64,000 nt of DNA from Geosiphon pyriformis (GCA_016748015.1 JAAOMT010000523.1:525757-589756), one strand, 5' to 3'; counted from the stretch's first letter, positions 35,264 through 48,456 are shown. Program-made: numbers and translations. The notes: generated from the sequence alone by a model not told the origin.

Positions 35264-36304
35264 GTTATGGATAAACTTAATAAAGTAGAAAGATGGTAAT
35301 ATTTGGTGCTCTCAATTATTGGTAAGACATGTTTCACATAATTTTGGTAGCTTAATCTTGATTATCAGTCTTTGAAGGTCTTATTTTATTGGTTGTGAAT
35401 TTATCTGTTGAGTTTTTTGGTTATAAGACACAAAGTTTTGGTTCTTGCTAATTGCAACTTCTTATAAAGATGAGCTTTCTTTTCCGAGCTAATAAGTGCA
35501 GTTGTTAGGGTCTAACATTGTTTTTTTGTCTTTTTGGTAAGCTATTAAGATAATGTTAATATCCAAAAACCTAGAAGAAGCTTCTCTCTTTTACTAGGCT
35601 ATCACAAAATCTATTCCTAGACAGTTGATTTTACTATGTTGCTGTTCCACAAGAAAAAAAGAAAAAAAAGAAAAAGAAAATAAAAAAAAAGAAAGAAAAT
35701 AAAAGAAAAAGATAAATTAGTATTGTTAATTGTCATGATCAAGAGCAATTGGTCCAAATTGTTAATAGTTTGAAGCAGTTATGCTAAGAGCATTTGTTCT
35801 AGAACAAAAGTATGAAACAATGATTAATTCACGTAAATTTCACAAAGTTCAAGAACATAAATTTATGATTCAGATTTCTTAATAATTGATTTATTTCAGA
35901 AGATGAATATAAAATATAATAAATAATAAAGGAATATGGATATTTGATTCTTGTTTAGTAATTCATATCTATTTGTCTGTTTTTCTACCTTCTACAACTA
36001 CTTGCTTTTATACATTCTTTTGGTTTTGCAGAATTGTTTCTGATTGTTTTGTTATTGCTAATTATTGCTTTGTTATTTCTGTTATTGTTTTGTTCTTCTA
36101 TGTTATTACTAGTTATTCTACATTATAACATGTTATCTGGTGTTATTATATGTTATTCTGTATTATTCTACATTATAACACATTAATCTGTGCTATCCTA
36201 AGTTATAACATATTATCCAACATTATTGTATGCTATCCTGTGTTATGTTACATTTTGGTTATGTTTTTTTATAATTTTGGATCAATTTCTTTACTTGGAT
36301 AATA
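35264..36304 (-). repeat. 3' LTR of element C-r (complete LTR C)
   Basis: It runs from TGTTATGGATAAAC at 35264 to the mutated start AATA at 36304, about 1041 bp. The upstream array (in element orientation, about 36240-36050) consists of ATAACA-rich units. Near its 3' end it contains GAGAGCACCAAATATTACC in element orientation, complementary to the TTTGGTGCTC primer-binding core. The ORFs at 36226-36411 and similar are LTR sequence. Confidence 0.8.
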
Positions 36305-37080
36305 TTATCCCTCTTTTTTTAGAATTGAGCTCTTGTGAAATTGTATGTATCTGTTTCTATGTCTTTTTTTGTGTAATGTTTGATGGTTGTGTTAAGTATT
36401 GTTTTTTGTAGGTCTTCAAACTGTCAATTGATAATTTGTCTTATGTTTTTAACTGTTATTGTCTTTATAGATCCATACAACAGTACATTTGGACAAAGTT
36501 AGAAAGTAGTATATAATTGGTATGCTGCTTTGTAATGTAGGGTCAGGTTGCTTTTTCTTATGAATTTTTCTACTTGTTGCATTGCTTCTTTGTTGAAAGT
36601 TTTCTGGCTAAAGTTTCATATGGTGTCTTTAAGTTTAATTGTTTACCTATTTTGTAGAACCAATAAGCTGAAAAAAGTCTTTCTTTCCATTCTTTTGTGT
36701 TGTCTGGTGTCTATTCCCCTGTTTCGGGAAGATCAATCTTATAAGCTAAAGCTTCTTTAATTTCTTTGAGTTTGGGAACCAAGTATCTTCTTTTATAAAC
36801 TTTTTCTCATTCCTTCACTCTTTTTTCAAGCCATGCCCAAGACAATTTAATTTCTTTTTGTAAAATTTCTTTCTCAGATGGAGTGTAGAGATGAGAATGA
36901 TTAATTTTAGTTGAACTTATGCCCATCTCTTTCTTGCTTCTATCTTTATAGCATATTTTTTTTCTATTAATTGTTACTTCTATTTGAGGAGAAAATTGTT
37001 GAATTGCATCAAATAGTTGTTTCGAAAGTTGTAAAATTTGATCTGACAAGTTTATGTTGAAAGTTTTATTGTTTTTTGCT
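36305..37080 (-). pseudogene. C-r polypurine tract and post-integrase domain
   Basis: The complement of the polypurine tract is at 36305-36320. Reading down from 37049, part 1 is SDQILQLSKQLFDAIQQ then IEVTINRKKICYKD. After a Lys/Glu-rich middle and decay stops comes part 2, AYWFYKIGKQLNLKTPYE and HYKAAYQLYTTF. The order and spacing match A-f and B2, although family C is clearly diverged. The ORF 37049-36807 starts with ATG, so here the domain could have been a separate reading frame. Confidence 0.7.
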
Positions 37081-38560
37081 GTTTTTCAAATGCTATATAT
37101 ATTTAAATTCCTTAATTTAATTTGCTGTACATTGTCTATGTTTTAATGACAATGATTGGTTTCAGATCTCATAATATATTTTCTGGTCTGATTAATGAAA
37201 TTTGTATTCCTAGCTGAAGTACTGATAATAATAATTTCTGTTTTACATGATAAATTTTTAACCAATTTCTATGCATTACTTTTTTTAAAATTCTGTCTTT
37301 CAATCGTAATTTGTAAGCTCCATTTCCTAAAGCTTCATGTATGTGGAATAGACTATTCCACTTTGGGTCAAACTTTCCACTCCACTGTTTTTCAGCTTTT
37401 GTACAATATAATAGTACTTGGTCTCCAATTTTAAATTCCATTAGTTGTTCTAATAGGCGATTATTATGTTTTTTTTTTTGTCATTCTTGAACATAACTAA
37501 TATTGTCAGCTGCTGTTCTTTGATTGTCTTCCAATATTTCTATTAGCTGATACATTCTTTGGTATAAGATAGCTTCAAAATTTTCTTTGTTGATTGTTTT
37601 TGTTGAGTATAATAGTATTATTTGTTCAATTAGTAACATAGTTTTTCTTTTATAGACTAGTTTAAATGGTGTGAACTAAGTTGTATTTTGTTTCAATGTT
37701 CAGTATACAAAGAGTACAGAAGATATAAATAAGTCTCATTCTTGTTTGTTTTCATGACTTATTTTTGCTAGTGCTTTGCACAGTGTTTAGTTAAATTGTT
37801 CTATTAGTCCATTCATTTGTGGGTGGTATAGTGACGATAAGAATTGCTTTATTTCAAACTGTTGACTTAGTTCAGTTAGTGTATTATTAATGAAATGTGT
37901 TCCTTGATCAGATAATAATTCTTTCAGACATTCATGTTGGCAAATTAGGTCTTAATACACAAATTTGGCTACTGTTTTGGCATCGGCCACTTAGATTGCT
38001 CTGGCTTTTGGCCATTTTGTAAGATAGTTTATGACTACAATAATGTAACAATTTTTTTTGAATGTTATAAAGAGAGAACCAACCAAATCAATCCCAATTC
38101 TATTAAATGGATTTCCAACTGGAATGGGTTAAAGTGGTTTTGTTGTTCTGGCTCCTCTTTTTTGCTGACATAAGTTATAATTGAGCATGTATTCAAAAAT
38201 GTCTTTGTATATTATTGGTCAATAGTATAAATTTAGGGTTTTTTTGAGGATAACATCTTTGTTAAAGTGTTTTGTGGTTGGATTAGAATACATACTGTGT
38301 AATATAGTTTCCTTTTCATTGTTCTTTATAACTCATTGTGGAGTGGGACAGTTTCAGTGTTCTCATCAATATAGTTGGTTGTCTTAAATAAAATAATTTT
38401 GGGCTTGTTTTTGTATGGTACTTTGTTTATGTTAAGATAATATCTCTTTGAAACATAGTGTTAATAGATACTAATGTAGTCGTTAATAAGTGAGTGTGTT
38501 TATGGGTCTGGGATTAGGTTTGTGGCATCTTCAACAAACTGTTAGCATTGGTGTTCTTGG
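37081..38560 (-). pseudogene. C-r integrase
   Basis: The C-terminal module at 37441-37169 reads FKIGDQVLLYCTKAEKQW, WNSLFHIHEALGNGAYKLR, the GPY/F-like pattern. The core lies at about 38110-37750, with a SDQGTHFIN-type block near 37900 and the helix near 37810. The zinc region is near 38290-38160, with a decayed CxxC. Stops and shifts are frequent. Confidence 0.75.
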
Positions 38561-39745
38561 ATTCTTCTTTGTAATAGACTTTAAGTGGGAATTGCTGCAA
38601 ATAAGTACTTCATCTTGCATATTTTTCTTTCAGTTATGGGTTATTGAGTAACCAAATAAGTCTTTTATGATCTGTATATAGATCAAATAGTTGACTGAGA
38701 TGGTGTTTCCACGTTTGTACTGTCCAATAGATGGCAAGACATTCTAGATCTATTGTGCTGTAGATTTTTTTAGCTGGATTTGTGCTATGACTAGCATATG
38801 TAATTGAATGTTCTCTGTCATCTGGTTTTATTTGTAACATGATGGCTCCTAGTGTGTTCTTTGAGGCATCTGTAGCAACAATGAAATGTTTAGTAAAATT
38901 GGAGTAGATTAATATTGGGGATGTAATCAATCACTGCTTAAGATAGTTGAAGACTTTTTGTTGATCTTTCTTTTACAGATATGGCACATATTTGAACAAC
39001 AAGTGGTGAAGAAGTTTTGCAATAGCTGAAATCCCTTTGACAAATTGGCAGTAGTATTTTGTCAATCCTAAAAATTCTTATAACTTTTGAAAGTTGATTG
39101 GAGCTGAGAAATCTTTAACTTTTTGGATCTTATCTAGATTGGATTTGACTCTGTCTTTGCTAATTACATGTTCTAGGAATTTCAACTTGGTTTTCCCAAA
39201 GAAACATTTCTTAGGATTGAGTTTTAATCTGGCATTTTAAAGGCATTCAAAGACTTGTTAAAGATGGAGCAAATAATCATCAAATGTTTTAGAGAATATG
39301 TTTGTGTTATTTAAATAAACTATAACTGATTTCCAAAAAATTTCTTTGTACACAGCATCTATAAAACATTAGAATGTGGCAAGAACATTGCAGAGTCTAA
39401 AAAGCATTACATTGAACTTGAAGTTTCTATCTTGAGTGGTAAATACTGTTTTTCCTTTATCTTTTGGATCCATTTCGACTTGTTAATATCTGCTGGCTAG
39501 GTCTAATAATAAAAACCATTTCTTTTTTCCTAGATTGTTCAAGATTTTTTGGATGAAGGAAGTGAGATAACTATCTTCTTGGGTAACACTATTTAATTTT
39601 TGGTAATCTATGCAAAATTATATCTTTCCATTTTTCTTAGTGACCAAGACTATTGGGAAAGACCAAGAGCTTAATTATTTCTTAATTAAGCTGTTATTAA
39701 GTATTCATTGGACTTCTTGTTTGATAAGATTGTCACCAGATAGAA
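38561..39745 (-). pseudogene. C-r reverse transcriptase and RNase H
   Basis: RNase H is at 38930-38590: FIVATDASKNTLGAIMLQ, HSITYASHSTNPAKKIY, LECLAIYW, YTDHKRLIWL. RT runs from about 39745 to 38950; the palm motif near 39330-39310 reads YLNN instead of YLDD, both Asp codons carrying G-to-A changes. The thumb block FLEHVISKDRVKSNLDK is near 39185-39130. Confidence 0.78.
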
Positions 39746-40298
39746 GTATTTAGTAAGCCTATTGTTTAATAGATTGAATGTTTCCCATATTAATCTGATG
39801 CTTTACAATGTTGGTATGTTCAAACTCATTTTCACTTGCAAAGACATCAGCATATTAATTTAAAAAAATCTTGAGTTGTATTTGCTGCAAAATACTTAAG
39901 TTTCCAAGATTCAATTTATTGATCTCTTCTAACATTAACAAGTAACTTTTTTTTGGCAAGTTTTATACTTATAAGGTAATATTGCAAAATAAGAATAGCT
40001 GTGCAAAATCTGGAATGGGCTGGGGTTTTTCAGAATATTGGATGTCTGGTGAGATGAAACCAATGAAAGTCTCTTCAGAGATTTCAATTACACCTTTATG
40101 GGGTTGTGGATGGGGATTTTGAAGTGTTTATAAACTTTAATCAGTAGATATAAGTTAGTAACATCAGCTAGGGAACAGATTTCAGGTTCAGCTTCAAATA
40201 ACAGGGCTTAATCTTGGATTTTTTGATTCATCTTGAGGATGTATTGTCAATAAGAAGGGATGGAAATAACTGTGTTGGTATAAATAAGTTTTATCTGG
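39746..40298 (-). pseudogene. C-r post-dUTPase beta domain
   Basis: At about 40205-40010 the minus strand reads LLFEAEPEICSLADVTNLYL, IKVYKHFKIPIHNP and, after a shift, GVIEISEETFIGFI, matching the domain after dUTPase in A-f. The dUTPase itself would lie beyond 40298 but is cut off by LTR A. A helical linker to RT fills 39960-39750. Confidence 0.6.
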
Positions 40299-41136
40299 TA
40301 TTACAGGTGATTATTTGGGGTCTCAAATCAAATAACAAACCCGTAACTTGGTGCTGGATTGATATTTTGGCATTGATTTCTGAAGATTCTGTTGATTTGA
40401 AGGTTTTGTTGTGGAGATCTTTGTATAATAGACAGAGATTCAGTTGTTGTTTTAGTAGCCTCCTGGAATCACAATTCTGTCGAATTTTTTTTTAGTGTGG
40501 TAGCTGGTAATTCTCTTGGTAAGCTATTCTTAAATCTATGAGTGTTCTATCCTTGTTTTATGGGTTTTTTACCAGTCTCTATGACATCTGTATTCCAGTG
40601 CTTAATTTTTTAATCAATTAGTAAATAATATCAAAGAAAATAAAAAAAAATAAAAAATAAGAAATAAGCCAAGGCAATAATGGTTAGTATCCTGTCAATA
40701 ACCATGATCAAAAGCTATTGTTCTAGTGTGATTAAGTATCAATTACTATCAACATAAAGTGTTGATAGTAGAGAGTAGATTTGAGATAAAAAATAATTAT
40801 TTATTGATATTTGTGAGTTAAAAAATCACTTAGATCAAATTTAAACTGAGAGGTCTGTTTTTTTTTATTTTTAATGCTACCACTATATATACATAATTGA
40901 AATTTCTCAATTCCTCAATACTTTACACCAGAAATTCTAGAATTTCTGGAATTTTGCAATTCTTTTGAGAAAAATTTTGGAATTCTGGAATCCTGCAATT
41001 CTTTGTATAAGAATCTTGAAATTCCTGAAATTCTGCAATTTCTCTGAAAAAAATCCTGAAATTCCATATTTTACTACAGTTACTTCTGATTGACTAATTT
41101 ATATGTTAATTTACTTTCTATATTCTATAAGTAACA
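40299..41136 (-). repeat. 3' LTR of element A-r3
   Basis: It runs from TATTACAGGTGATT to TATAAGTAACA, 838 bp. The array at about 40918-41070 is of the GGAATTCT type. It is followed by TTATTTTCTTCTCTTTAATATT, the polypurine complement, and A internal sequence. It interrupts C-r. Confidence 0.85.
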
Positions 41137-41850
41137 TTATTTTCTTCTCTTTAATATTAAGCTCCATCAAGATCTCCTAATTCTAATTCTCTGTCTTTAA
41201 GTATTTTTTGAACTTTTTTTCAAGAATTACTTGTGCTATCTTGTTCTGTAATTTTTCAAATTAAATATTTGTTATTTTTCCCATTTGGTTAATGGTAATG
41301 AAGTTTATTTCTGGATTGAGTAAGATTTCTGAAATTCAGTGTGTAGCCAATAAATGGCTTTTGCTTGTATGGTTAAATTGTTCTTCCTCATAAATTGTTT
41401 CAGTTGTTGCAGTATTGTTGTGTCAAATAATTATTTTGTCTTATTCATATACAAGCTCTGAATGTTCAAGTGTCATCCCAAATAAAAGTAACAAAAGTTT
41501 TTTGGAAATTGTTGTATCTACCAATTCCAAGTTTCTATAGTCAATTCTTGATATTGGGTGATTTTTGATTGTGTTTCTATTGCCAATTTTACTTTTGTAA
41601 TTATTTTGTTCATAGTATTCTCTGTTTTTCTCTGTATTTTATTTTATGGTTTTTTTCTGGTGTTTGTGTATTTGATAGTTTGTTGGTTGATTGTGATTTC
41701 CATCTCTTGTTGTTGTATTAGTTAAAAAAATTGTTGTGCTAGTGAGTGAATGTTGTTAGTAATCTCCATTTTTCTGCTGTTTTTTTATTGCATATCCTGT
41801 GTTTTTATATATTTTTTTGGTTGTTCAATTTTATGTGTTTGGTTCAATGA
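41137..41850 (-). pseudogene. A-r3 post-integrase domain
   Basis: The sequence is collinear with 21820-22545 and with A-f 32901-33608 reversed, including the final GAGCTCCATC block next to the polypurine tract. All frames are broken by stops, and no open part longer than about 60 codons survives. Confidence 0.6.
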
Positions 41851-43290
41851 TTATAATTGGTTTTAGATCTTGTGAAATTTTATCTGGTTTGACTAGTATT
41901 CTTTGTACTCCTAATTGTGGAATATTAATGATAGATAATAATACTATATGGTGATATTGTTTTAGTTAATTACCATATGCTGCTTTGGTTAAGATTTTGT
42001 TGTTTAACTTTAATTTATAAGCTTCATTTCTAAGAATTTCTTCTATGTAAAATGGTCTGTCCCATTTGGGGTCAAATTTTTCATTCCATTATTTTTCTGC
42101 TTTAGTACAATATAAAAGTACTTTGTCTCCAATATTGAATTCAACTGGTTTCTCTAGTAGTTGGTTATTATGTATTTTTTTTTGTTTTTTTTGTGACTTT
42201 TGGATGTTATCAGCTGCTCTTCACTGTGTGTTTTCTAGTGTCTTCATTAAGTCATATGTTCTTTTTAACAATGTTCTTTAAAAATTCTCTTCTGTTATTA
42301 ATTCTGTTGAATATGTCTTGACTTCTATTTTAACTGATAATATTGCAGTTCTACTGTATATTAATTCAAATGGTGTTGTTTGTGTAGTGTTTTGTTTTAT
42401 TGTCCAATAAGCAAATAATATTAATGGTATAATTAAATTCTATTTGTCCTGGTTTTCTTGGCTGATTTTTTTAATAGCTTCACACAATGTTCTATTAAAC
42501 CTTTCAACTAACTCATTTGTTTATAGATAGTATAATAATGATAATGGTCTTTTTATTTCAAATCTTTGACTTAATTCTGCCAATGTTCTATTTACAAAGT
42601 GAGTTTTTTGATCTGATAGTAGTTCTTTTGGACATTTGTGTCAACAGATCAAATCTTGATGAATGAATTCAGCAATAGATTCTGCATTTGCTCTTTGAAT
42701 GGCTTTTGCTTCTGGCCATTTAGTGATATAGTTTATGGCTACTGCAATATATTTGTTGTCTCTGCTGGTTATTGTTAATAGTTCGACTAAGTCAATTCCA
42801 ATACAATCAAATAGTTGTCCCACTTTGATTGGTCTCAATAGTTCACTGGGTTTTGTTCCACTTTTTCTTTGACAAGCATTACAATTTTGAACATATTGAA
42901 TAATGTCCAGATATATTGATGGCCAATAGTATCTTTTTCTGGTTTTTTCTATGGTTGCTTTTTTGTGAAAATGTCCTGCTGTTGGGTCTGAATACATGTT
43001 GAATAATATTGTCTCTTTTTTTAGTTTTGTGATTACTCTGGTTGATTGATCTAGATTTTTTTTGTTCTTTTAGTAAAGTATATTTTGATGGTTGATAAAA
43101 TATTTTGATTGCTGTTTTATATTGTTTTGTTCTTTTTGAGATAATTTCTTCTTGAACAATTGGATATTTATATAATATTAGAGTTGTTGGTATTTTTGTA
43201 TATTCATGTTTTGTTATATTTTTGGGTTTAAAATGTTTTTAGATTTGTTTTATTTGTAACAATCTGTCAGCATTTCTGTTTTCTTTTCTT
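41851..43290 (-). pseudogene. A-r3 integrase
   Basis: The ORF 42997-42641 covers the zinc region and first core strand: YSDPTAGHFHKKATIEK, CNACQRKSG, FDCIGIDLVELLTI and the QRANAESIAEFIHQDLIC block. The SDQ block is near 42615, the third acidic helix near 42510, and the GPY/F-like end near 42060. The first catalytic Asp (GIDLV) is intact. Confidence 0.8.
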
Positions 43291-44520
43291 TTTTTATAAT
43301 GTACTGTATAATTAAATAGTGAAAGTTCTATTTTTCATCTAACATGACAATTATCTACAAATTCTTGTTTCTGAATTGAAATCAATCCTTTGTGATTGGT
43401 ATATGCATCAAACTTTTAACTCAAGTATTTTTTCTATTTAATAACAGTCCAATAGATAGCTAAGTGTTCCAGTACTGGAGTTTTATAGTTTTTTTCTGCT
43501 GGACTTAAGCTTCTACTGACATAAGCTACTGGATGTTCTCTTCTATTTAGTTCTTTCTGCAATAGTACTACTTCCAATGCTTGGTCTGATGTATTAGTGG
43601 TGATGATAAATGGTTTGCTGTGATTTGAATACATCAACACTGGAGCTTGAATAAGCTTTCTTTTCATTGTGTTGAATGCTTTTTGTTGAGCTTTTGTCCA
43701 TTTATATTTTACATTCTTAGTTTGTAAATGATGAAGTAGCTGAGCCAGTTTAGAAAAGTTTTTAATAAAATGGTAATAATATCCAGCAAATTCTAAGAAG
43801 CTCTTAGTTCTGTCAAGTTGGTTGGTATTAAAAAATTCTTTACTATTGTGATCTTATCTGGATTCATTTTGATACCATCTTTGCTTACAACATGTCCCAA
43901 AAACTTGAGTTCTGTTTTTCCAAAGAAGTATTTGTTGGCATTTAGTTTCAATTCTGCTTGTCTAAGTCTTTCAAATACTTGTTGGAGATAATACAAATAA
44001 TCATCAAATGTTTTTGAGAACATATTGGTGTTATCTAAGTATACGATTACTGATTTCTATAGTAGTCCAGTATAGACAATTTCCATAAGTCTTTGGAAAG
44101 TGGCTGGAGTATTTATCAAGCCAAATAGCATAACTTTGAATTCAAAATTCTTTTTTCATGTTGTAAAAACTGTTTTCTCTTTATCTTCTAGTTTCATGGC
44201 TACCTACCAATAACTGCTGTCTAAGTCCAAAGTTGAGAACCATTTTTTTCCTCCAAAAGCATCAAACAGTTCTTGGATCTTTGAAATTGGGTAACTATCT
44301 CCTTTTGTTACTCCATTCAGTTTTCAGTAATCCACACAAAAGTGGATTTTTCTATTTTTCTTATGGACTAGTACCATTGGTAATGACTATGGACTCATTG
44401 ATGGCTGAATTAGCCTGTTGTCAAACATCTGATTGATTTCTTAACAAATAATCTTATGGCTAGCTAGTGGTATTCTGTATGCTCTCTGTTTAATTGGCAT
44501 TGCATCTCCAGTTTTGATTT
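43291..44520 (-). pseudogene. A-r3 reverse transcriptase and RNase H
   Basis: RNase H at 43667-43434 reads FIITTNTSDQALEVVLLQK (TDAS is now TNTS), [16 protein letters not shown] and [10 protein letters not shown] at about 44480-43690 includes MFSKTFDDYLYYLQQVFERL and FLGHVVSKDGIKMNPDK. The palm motif near 44045-44034 reads YLDN, the second Asp lost. Confidence 0.82.
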
Positions 44521-45500
44521 AATGTTAGATGATGTTAGTTCTGCCAAATTTGTTTTCACTGGCAAAGATGTTATTGAAATTGTTGAGTAGTATTTTAAGT
44601 TGCATATGTTATAATGAGTCCTAAATTTTCCAAGTTCATCTGTTCCAATTGTTTTGGTTAAAGCAGATAACATTTTTTTCGTCCATATATAATTTAAGAT
44701 GTGATATCTACATATCTACACAATTATAAAAAGTCTAGAATAGTATTTGGCAGTTGGTCTTCAATTTTGGTGGTTAAGTATCCAATAGTAGTTCTTTTTG
44801 GTATCTTGATGACATTTCCTGTGTTGTTGTAAATGGTGATTTTGATGTAACTGTAGTTCTTGACTGGTATGTGTAGATTGACTAATCCAATTTCTCCTAA
44901 TTCACAAAGTGTTACTTCTGCCTTAAAAATCTGAGCTTGGTCTTTTATTTTTCTTTTTATAACTATTATGTACTGGTCATATGATGAAATGGAAATTGGT
45001 TGATAAGTGAAGATAATTTTTCCCTTGTCAATAATCTCTTCTTCTGCCATATTGACTAGTATATTTATTCTATCCATTAATTTGAATTCTTGTATCTCTC
45101 TTGTTGTTATCCCTAATTCTTCTTTGTTTTCCACTAATACTAATTAAGCTATTTTAACCAGAGACAGGAATATTGCCTATGTTATCTTTTTGTTTAGATC
45201 TATAATATATGTCTTTTCTGAGTTATTTTGTAGCATGGCAATGATATTTCCTACATATTTTGCATCAATTATTTCTCCCTTGATGTTGATTCCTTTTTTG
45301 GCTAAGCTACTCCTAAATACTAACTAAACTATTGTTGTTATTAGAATTTCCAGTGCTATTTTGAGATCAATGCAGGTGCATGAATGGGGTTCCAATTTGA
45401 TGAGATCTTTTCTCAGATATCTTAGATCAAACTCTACATTAGTATTATGCACACGTTTTGGCATAATAGTTTCATTATTATCACTAAACCATTTAAGTTT
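44521..45500 (-). pseudogene. A-r3 dUTPase and post-dUTPase domain
   Basis: From about 45445: VEFDLRYLRKD (motif 1, DAGFDL degraded), FRSSLAKKGINIKGEIIDAKY (motifs 2 and 3, with the catalytic Asp and Tyr present), a motif 4 remnant near 45170 and TREIQEFK for motif 5. The next domain at 45060-44724 has YDQYIIVIKRKIKDQAQIF, GLVNLHIPVKN and IPKRTTIGYL. Two stops and several substitutions break the frame. Confidence 0.8.
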
Positions 45501-46083
45501 CTGTTTCTTAGTGAGATTAGGAAGTGCGATGTATGTTTTGGCACTTGAATCAGAGTTTGAATTATCATAACTTTTGTGGTCATTTGGAACAGAGTTGGAA
45601 CTATTATTTTTGTCATTATCATTGTCAGAGTTTGAATCAGAATTGAAAGTTGATTTTGATTTTAATGTGCAGCTGCTGATTGGTTCTTCTTCTTCCAAGA
45701 TTGTGTAGATCATGCATGTTAAATTGTAAATGAGGTCACATTCATTACAATATTGGAAGTCATATGGAATCAAACAATGGTCATATAGTCTTGTGTTTAT
45801 TTCTTTTAAACATTGTTCTTGCTCTTTTCTTGTTGGTGCTAAGTTTTAATAGTGCTCATGAAACTCTTCTGGACTTGTTTCTATGTTGAGAAAAACATCT
45901 GGATTTGGGATAAGTATGATGTCAACTGGTTTTGGGGGATTATTCTTAATTTCTAGAATTTTGCTGGGTATGGTTCCTTTGACTTTGGCATTTGCCATTT
46001 TCCAGATTTCATCTTTGTCATGTGAGTAGCCATTCAAGCAGGTTATTGCTTGGTGCCAGGCTGCAGTAATAGGAGTACTATGA
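45501..46083 (-). pseudogene. A-r3 acidic linker and second Cys cluster
   Basis: The minus strand has the SESTF/NSDSNSDNDNDKNNSS acidic-Asn linker (45660-45540) preceded by PYDFQYCNECD (45772-45735), the second short Cys cluster. Upstream is KIKNNPPKPV-type spacer (46037-45846). The first Cys module would be beyond 46083, where LTR D starts. Confidence 0.7.
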
Positions 46084-46957
46084 TGTTATGGTTTAAGAAT
46101 TTAGCAAAAGAATTATAAAAATAATATAAACTATTCAATTATAATATAGCACAGTAATAATTTTAGAAAGGTAATAATTAACATAGTAGCAAAACATCAT
46201 CTCGTAATAGTGGCAAGCACCAGTTCACAATAGCAGCCAACACCAATTGGTCATAGCAGCAAACATCAGGTTAAAATATCAAAAAAAAAGCATTACAATG
46301 TGTTTTTTTGTAGAACTACAAACATGTATATATATAGTAGCTTTAATATTGAGAAAAGTTAATTAAGTAATAAAAATCATAACTCATCAAGCAATAGATC
46401 CAATTTATTCAACAAACTCCACTTAAATCATACCTTTAAATTAAATATCCCAAAAAATCTTTAAATCAAAAAGAAATGAAAAAAAATATTTAAAACTGAA
46501 TTATCACAACCCCAAAGTAGTAAGAAACTTACTTGTGTTAATTATTAAATAAAACTATCATTCATCAGTTGAATCCTTTGAAAGAATAATCCCTGATCAA
46601 GATTATTCACGTTGTTACTAATTGATAAAAGCTTTATTGTGAAAATTAAAAAAAGCACTAAAAGCCATTAACATTCTGTGTTTTTAAATTAGAGAAACAC
46701 ATCAGGCAATTGCAAGGATAGCCTCAAAGAAAACCCCAGACAGTGGGTAAATTTCAGTTCAGCCTCTAAAAAGGATTACATAAACATACACAACAATCAG
46801 GAATTGAGAAATAACTTACATCATGACATTAAAGAGAAAGCCTTCAGTATAACAGTAACATTATCACACAAATAGAATTGAGGAACTCATAAGAGACTGA
46901 TTGCAATTAAGATGGGATATCAGCAATTAAATATACTAAGAAAACCATTTCGTAACA
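46084..46957 (+). repeat. 5' LTR of element D
   Basis: It runs from TGTTATGGTTTAAG to TTTCGTAACA, 874 bp, with the same length and organisation as the solo LTR at 16957-17830. A 23-bp array lies at about 46188-46280, a TATATATAG box near 46328, and GAATAATCCCTGATCAAGATTATTC-type palindrome near 46580-46605. It cuts A-r3. Confidence 0.87.
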
Positions 46958-47039
46958 TTTGGTGAATCTTATGAGGAAAGAAAATTAAAAAAGAAATAAT
47001 AATTAGCAATAATTCATTGCTAAAAAAGAAAAGACAAAA
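46958..47039 (+). promoter_or_regulatory. Primer-binding site and leader of element D
   Basis: TTTGGTGAATCTTATGAGG follows the LTR. Only TTTGGTG is shared with families A and B, so D may use a different primer. Confidence 0.6.
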
Positions 47040-48456
47040 GTGGTAACAAAAACTTCTAATCTTACTGTTCTTGAATTCTGCTATGCTATTTACACACAAA
47101 ATCAAAGTGATCTTAGATTACCAGAAGGGTGTTGTCCAGCAGAATCTGCCCTCACTTATTATATCAATGCCAGAATAAATTATTATATAGGAAAAGAAGA
47201 AGAACTACACGACGCAAAACTTGAATTGTATAGAGAATTATCACAATATACTACAAAGAAAGTAGCAGTAATAGCCACAACTATTGTCAAAATCCATTGA
47301 GAAATTGAGCAATATGCCAATGAAAATTTTCTAATATCCACAGGAAACACTAGGGAACATGCCAACAAAACCAAAGAAAATTTAGAAACTAATCAGAAAA
47401 GTAACCAGCAAAAACTAGGAACATCTGCTCAAACACCAAAGAAAACTGTTACTCAATTAATAAAAAAACAATGTATTTATTCACCAGAAAATAAATCATA
47501 CCATTTTTTACCAGAAAATAAAATACAAATTCTATTAGGAGCTGCATCATCATCAACATTAACTTCACAAATGTCAAGAACTCCTAGTTATACTGATAAA
47601 ATTAAACAATGTAACTGGAGAAACATACCAATTACAGAAAAATATTCATTGTTATTCCAAAACTCTCTTTTTCAGCCAAAATTTGGAACAGGTTTTGAAA
47701 ACCATGAAGAAAAGTCTGAATCAGAATCCGAAAAAGAGACCAGCAAAAAAACAATTACAAGACCAGTTATTGGAACAAGCAGCCAGTCCAGAAACTAAAA
47801 AACTTATAATCAAGAAGAAGAACCGAATATAAGGAAAGCCACCTTTAAAAATGCTCAAGGAAATATCATTCTACTTCCTTTTAGACCAATAAGTCCACCA
47901 GCAGAAAATGGTGACAAAATGATCACACCATATATTACAAGACTAACAGATTTTTCAAAAGAGGAAGAAGAAACGGACATGCACACATAGTTCAGAGAAG
48001 TGCAAAAAGCCATCCAGGCAAATAACTGGAGTGACCAAAGAGCAATTCAAACATTATCTTTCTTCCTGAAAGGCACAGTCGACTTGTAGTATCAAAGCCT
48101 GAAAACAAAACCCATGAGCTTCACTGAATTTAAAAATGCACTCCTGAAGTATTTTAGCAACCCAAACACCATAATCCAACTACAGAATGAATTCAATACT
48201 ATCAAGCAAAGTACTGGTAAAACTGTCACCCAATACCTTGCTCGATTCAATTGAATTTGCCATCAGATTGAAGTGATTGAACAAGGATACTACATTGATT
48301 TTCAGGTTTTAAATCAGTTTATTAGAGGATTAAAAAGCGGCATTTTAGGAAGAATATGCCCTGCCCACCCTAATTCTTTACCAGAAGCCATTACACTTGC
48401 CAGAGCTCTTGAATCAGCTGAGAAAGAAGCTAACCATAGTCAAATAATTAACATAG
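47040..48456 (+). pseudogene. Element D gag, cut by B2
   Basis: The frame opens at GTG 47040 (AAAGTGGTAACA). The N-terminal domain has LEFCYAIYTQNQSD and LPEGCCPAESALTYYINARI, parallel to B and A gags. A charged middle includes ESESEKETSKK. The capsid-like core (about 47930-48420) has LTDFSKEEEETDMHT and NNWSDQRAIQTLSFFLKGT. It ends at SQIINIV, just before LTR B2 inserts, so the knuckle and pol are missing. Stops at Trp and Gln codons are few: this is one of the better preserved gags. Confidence 0.8.
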
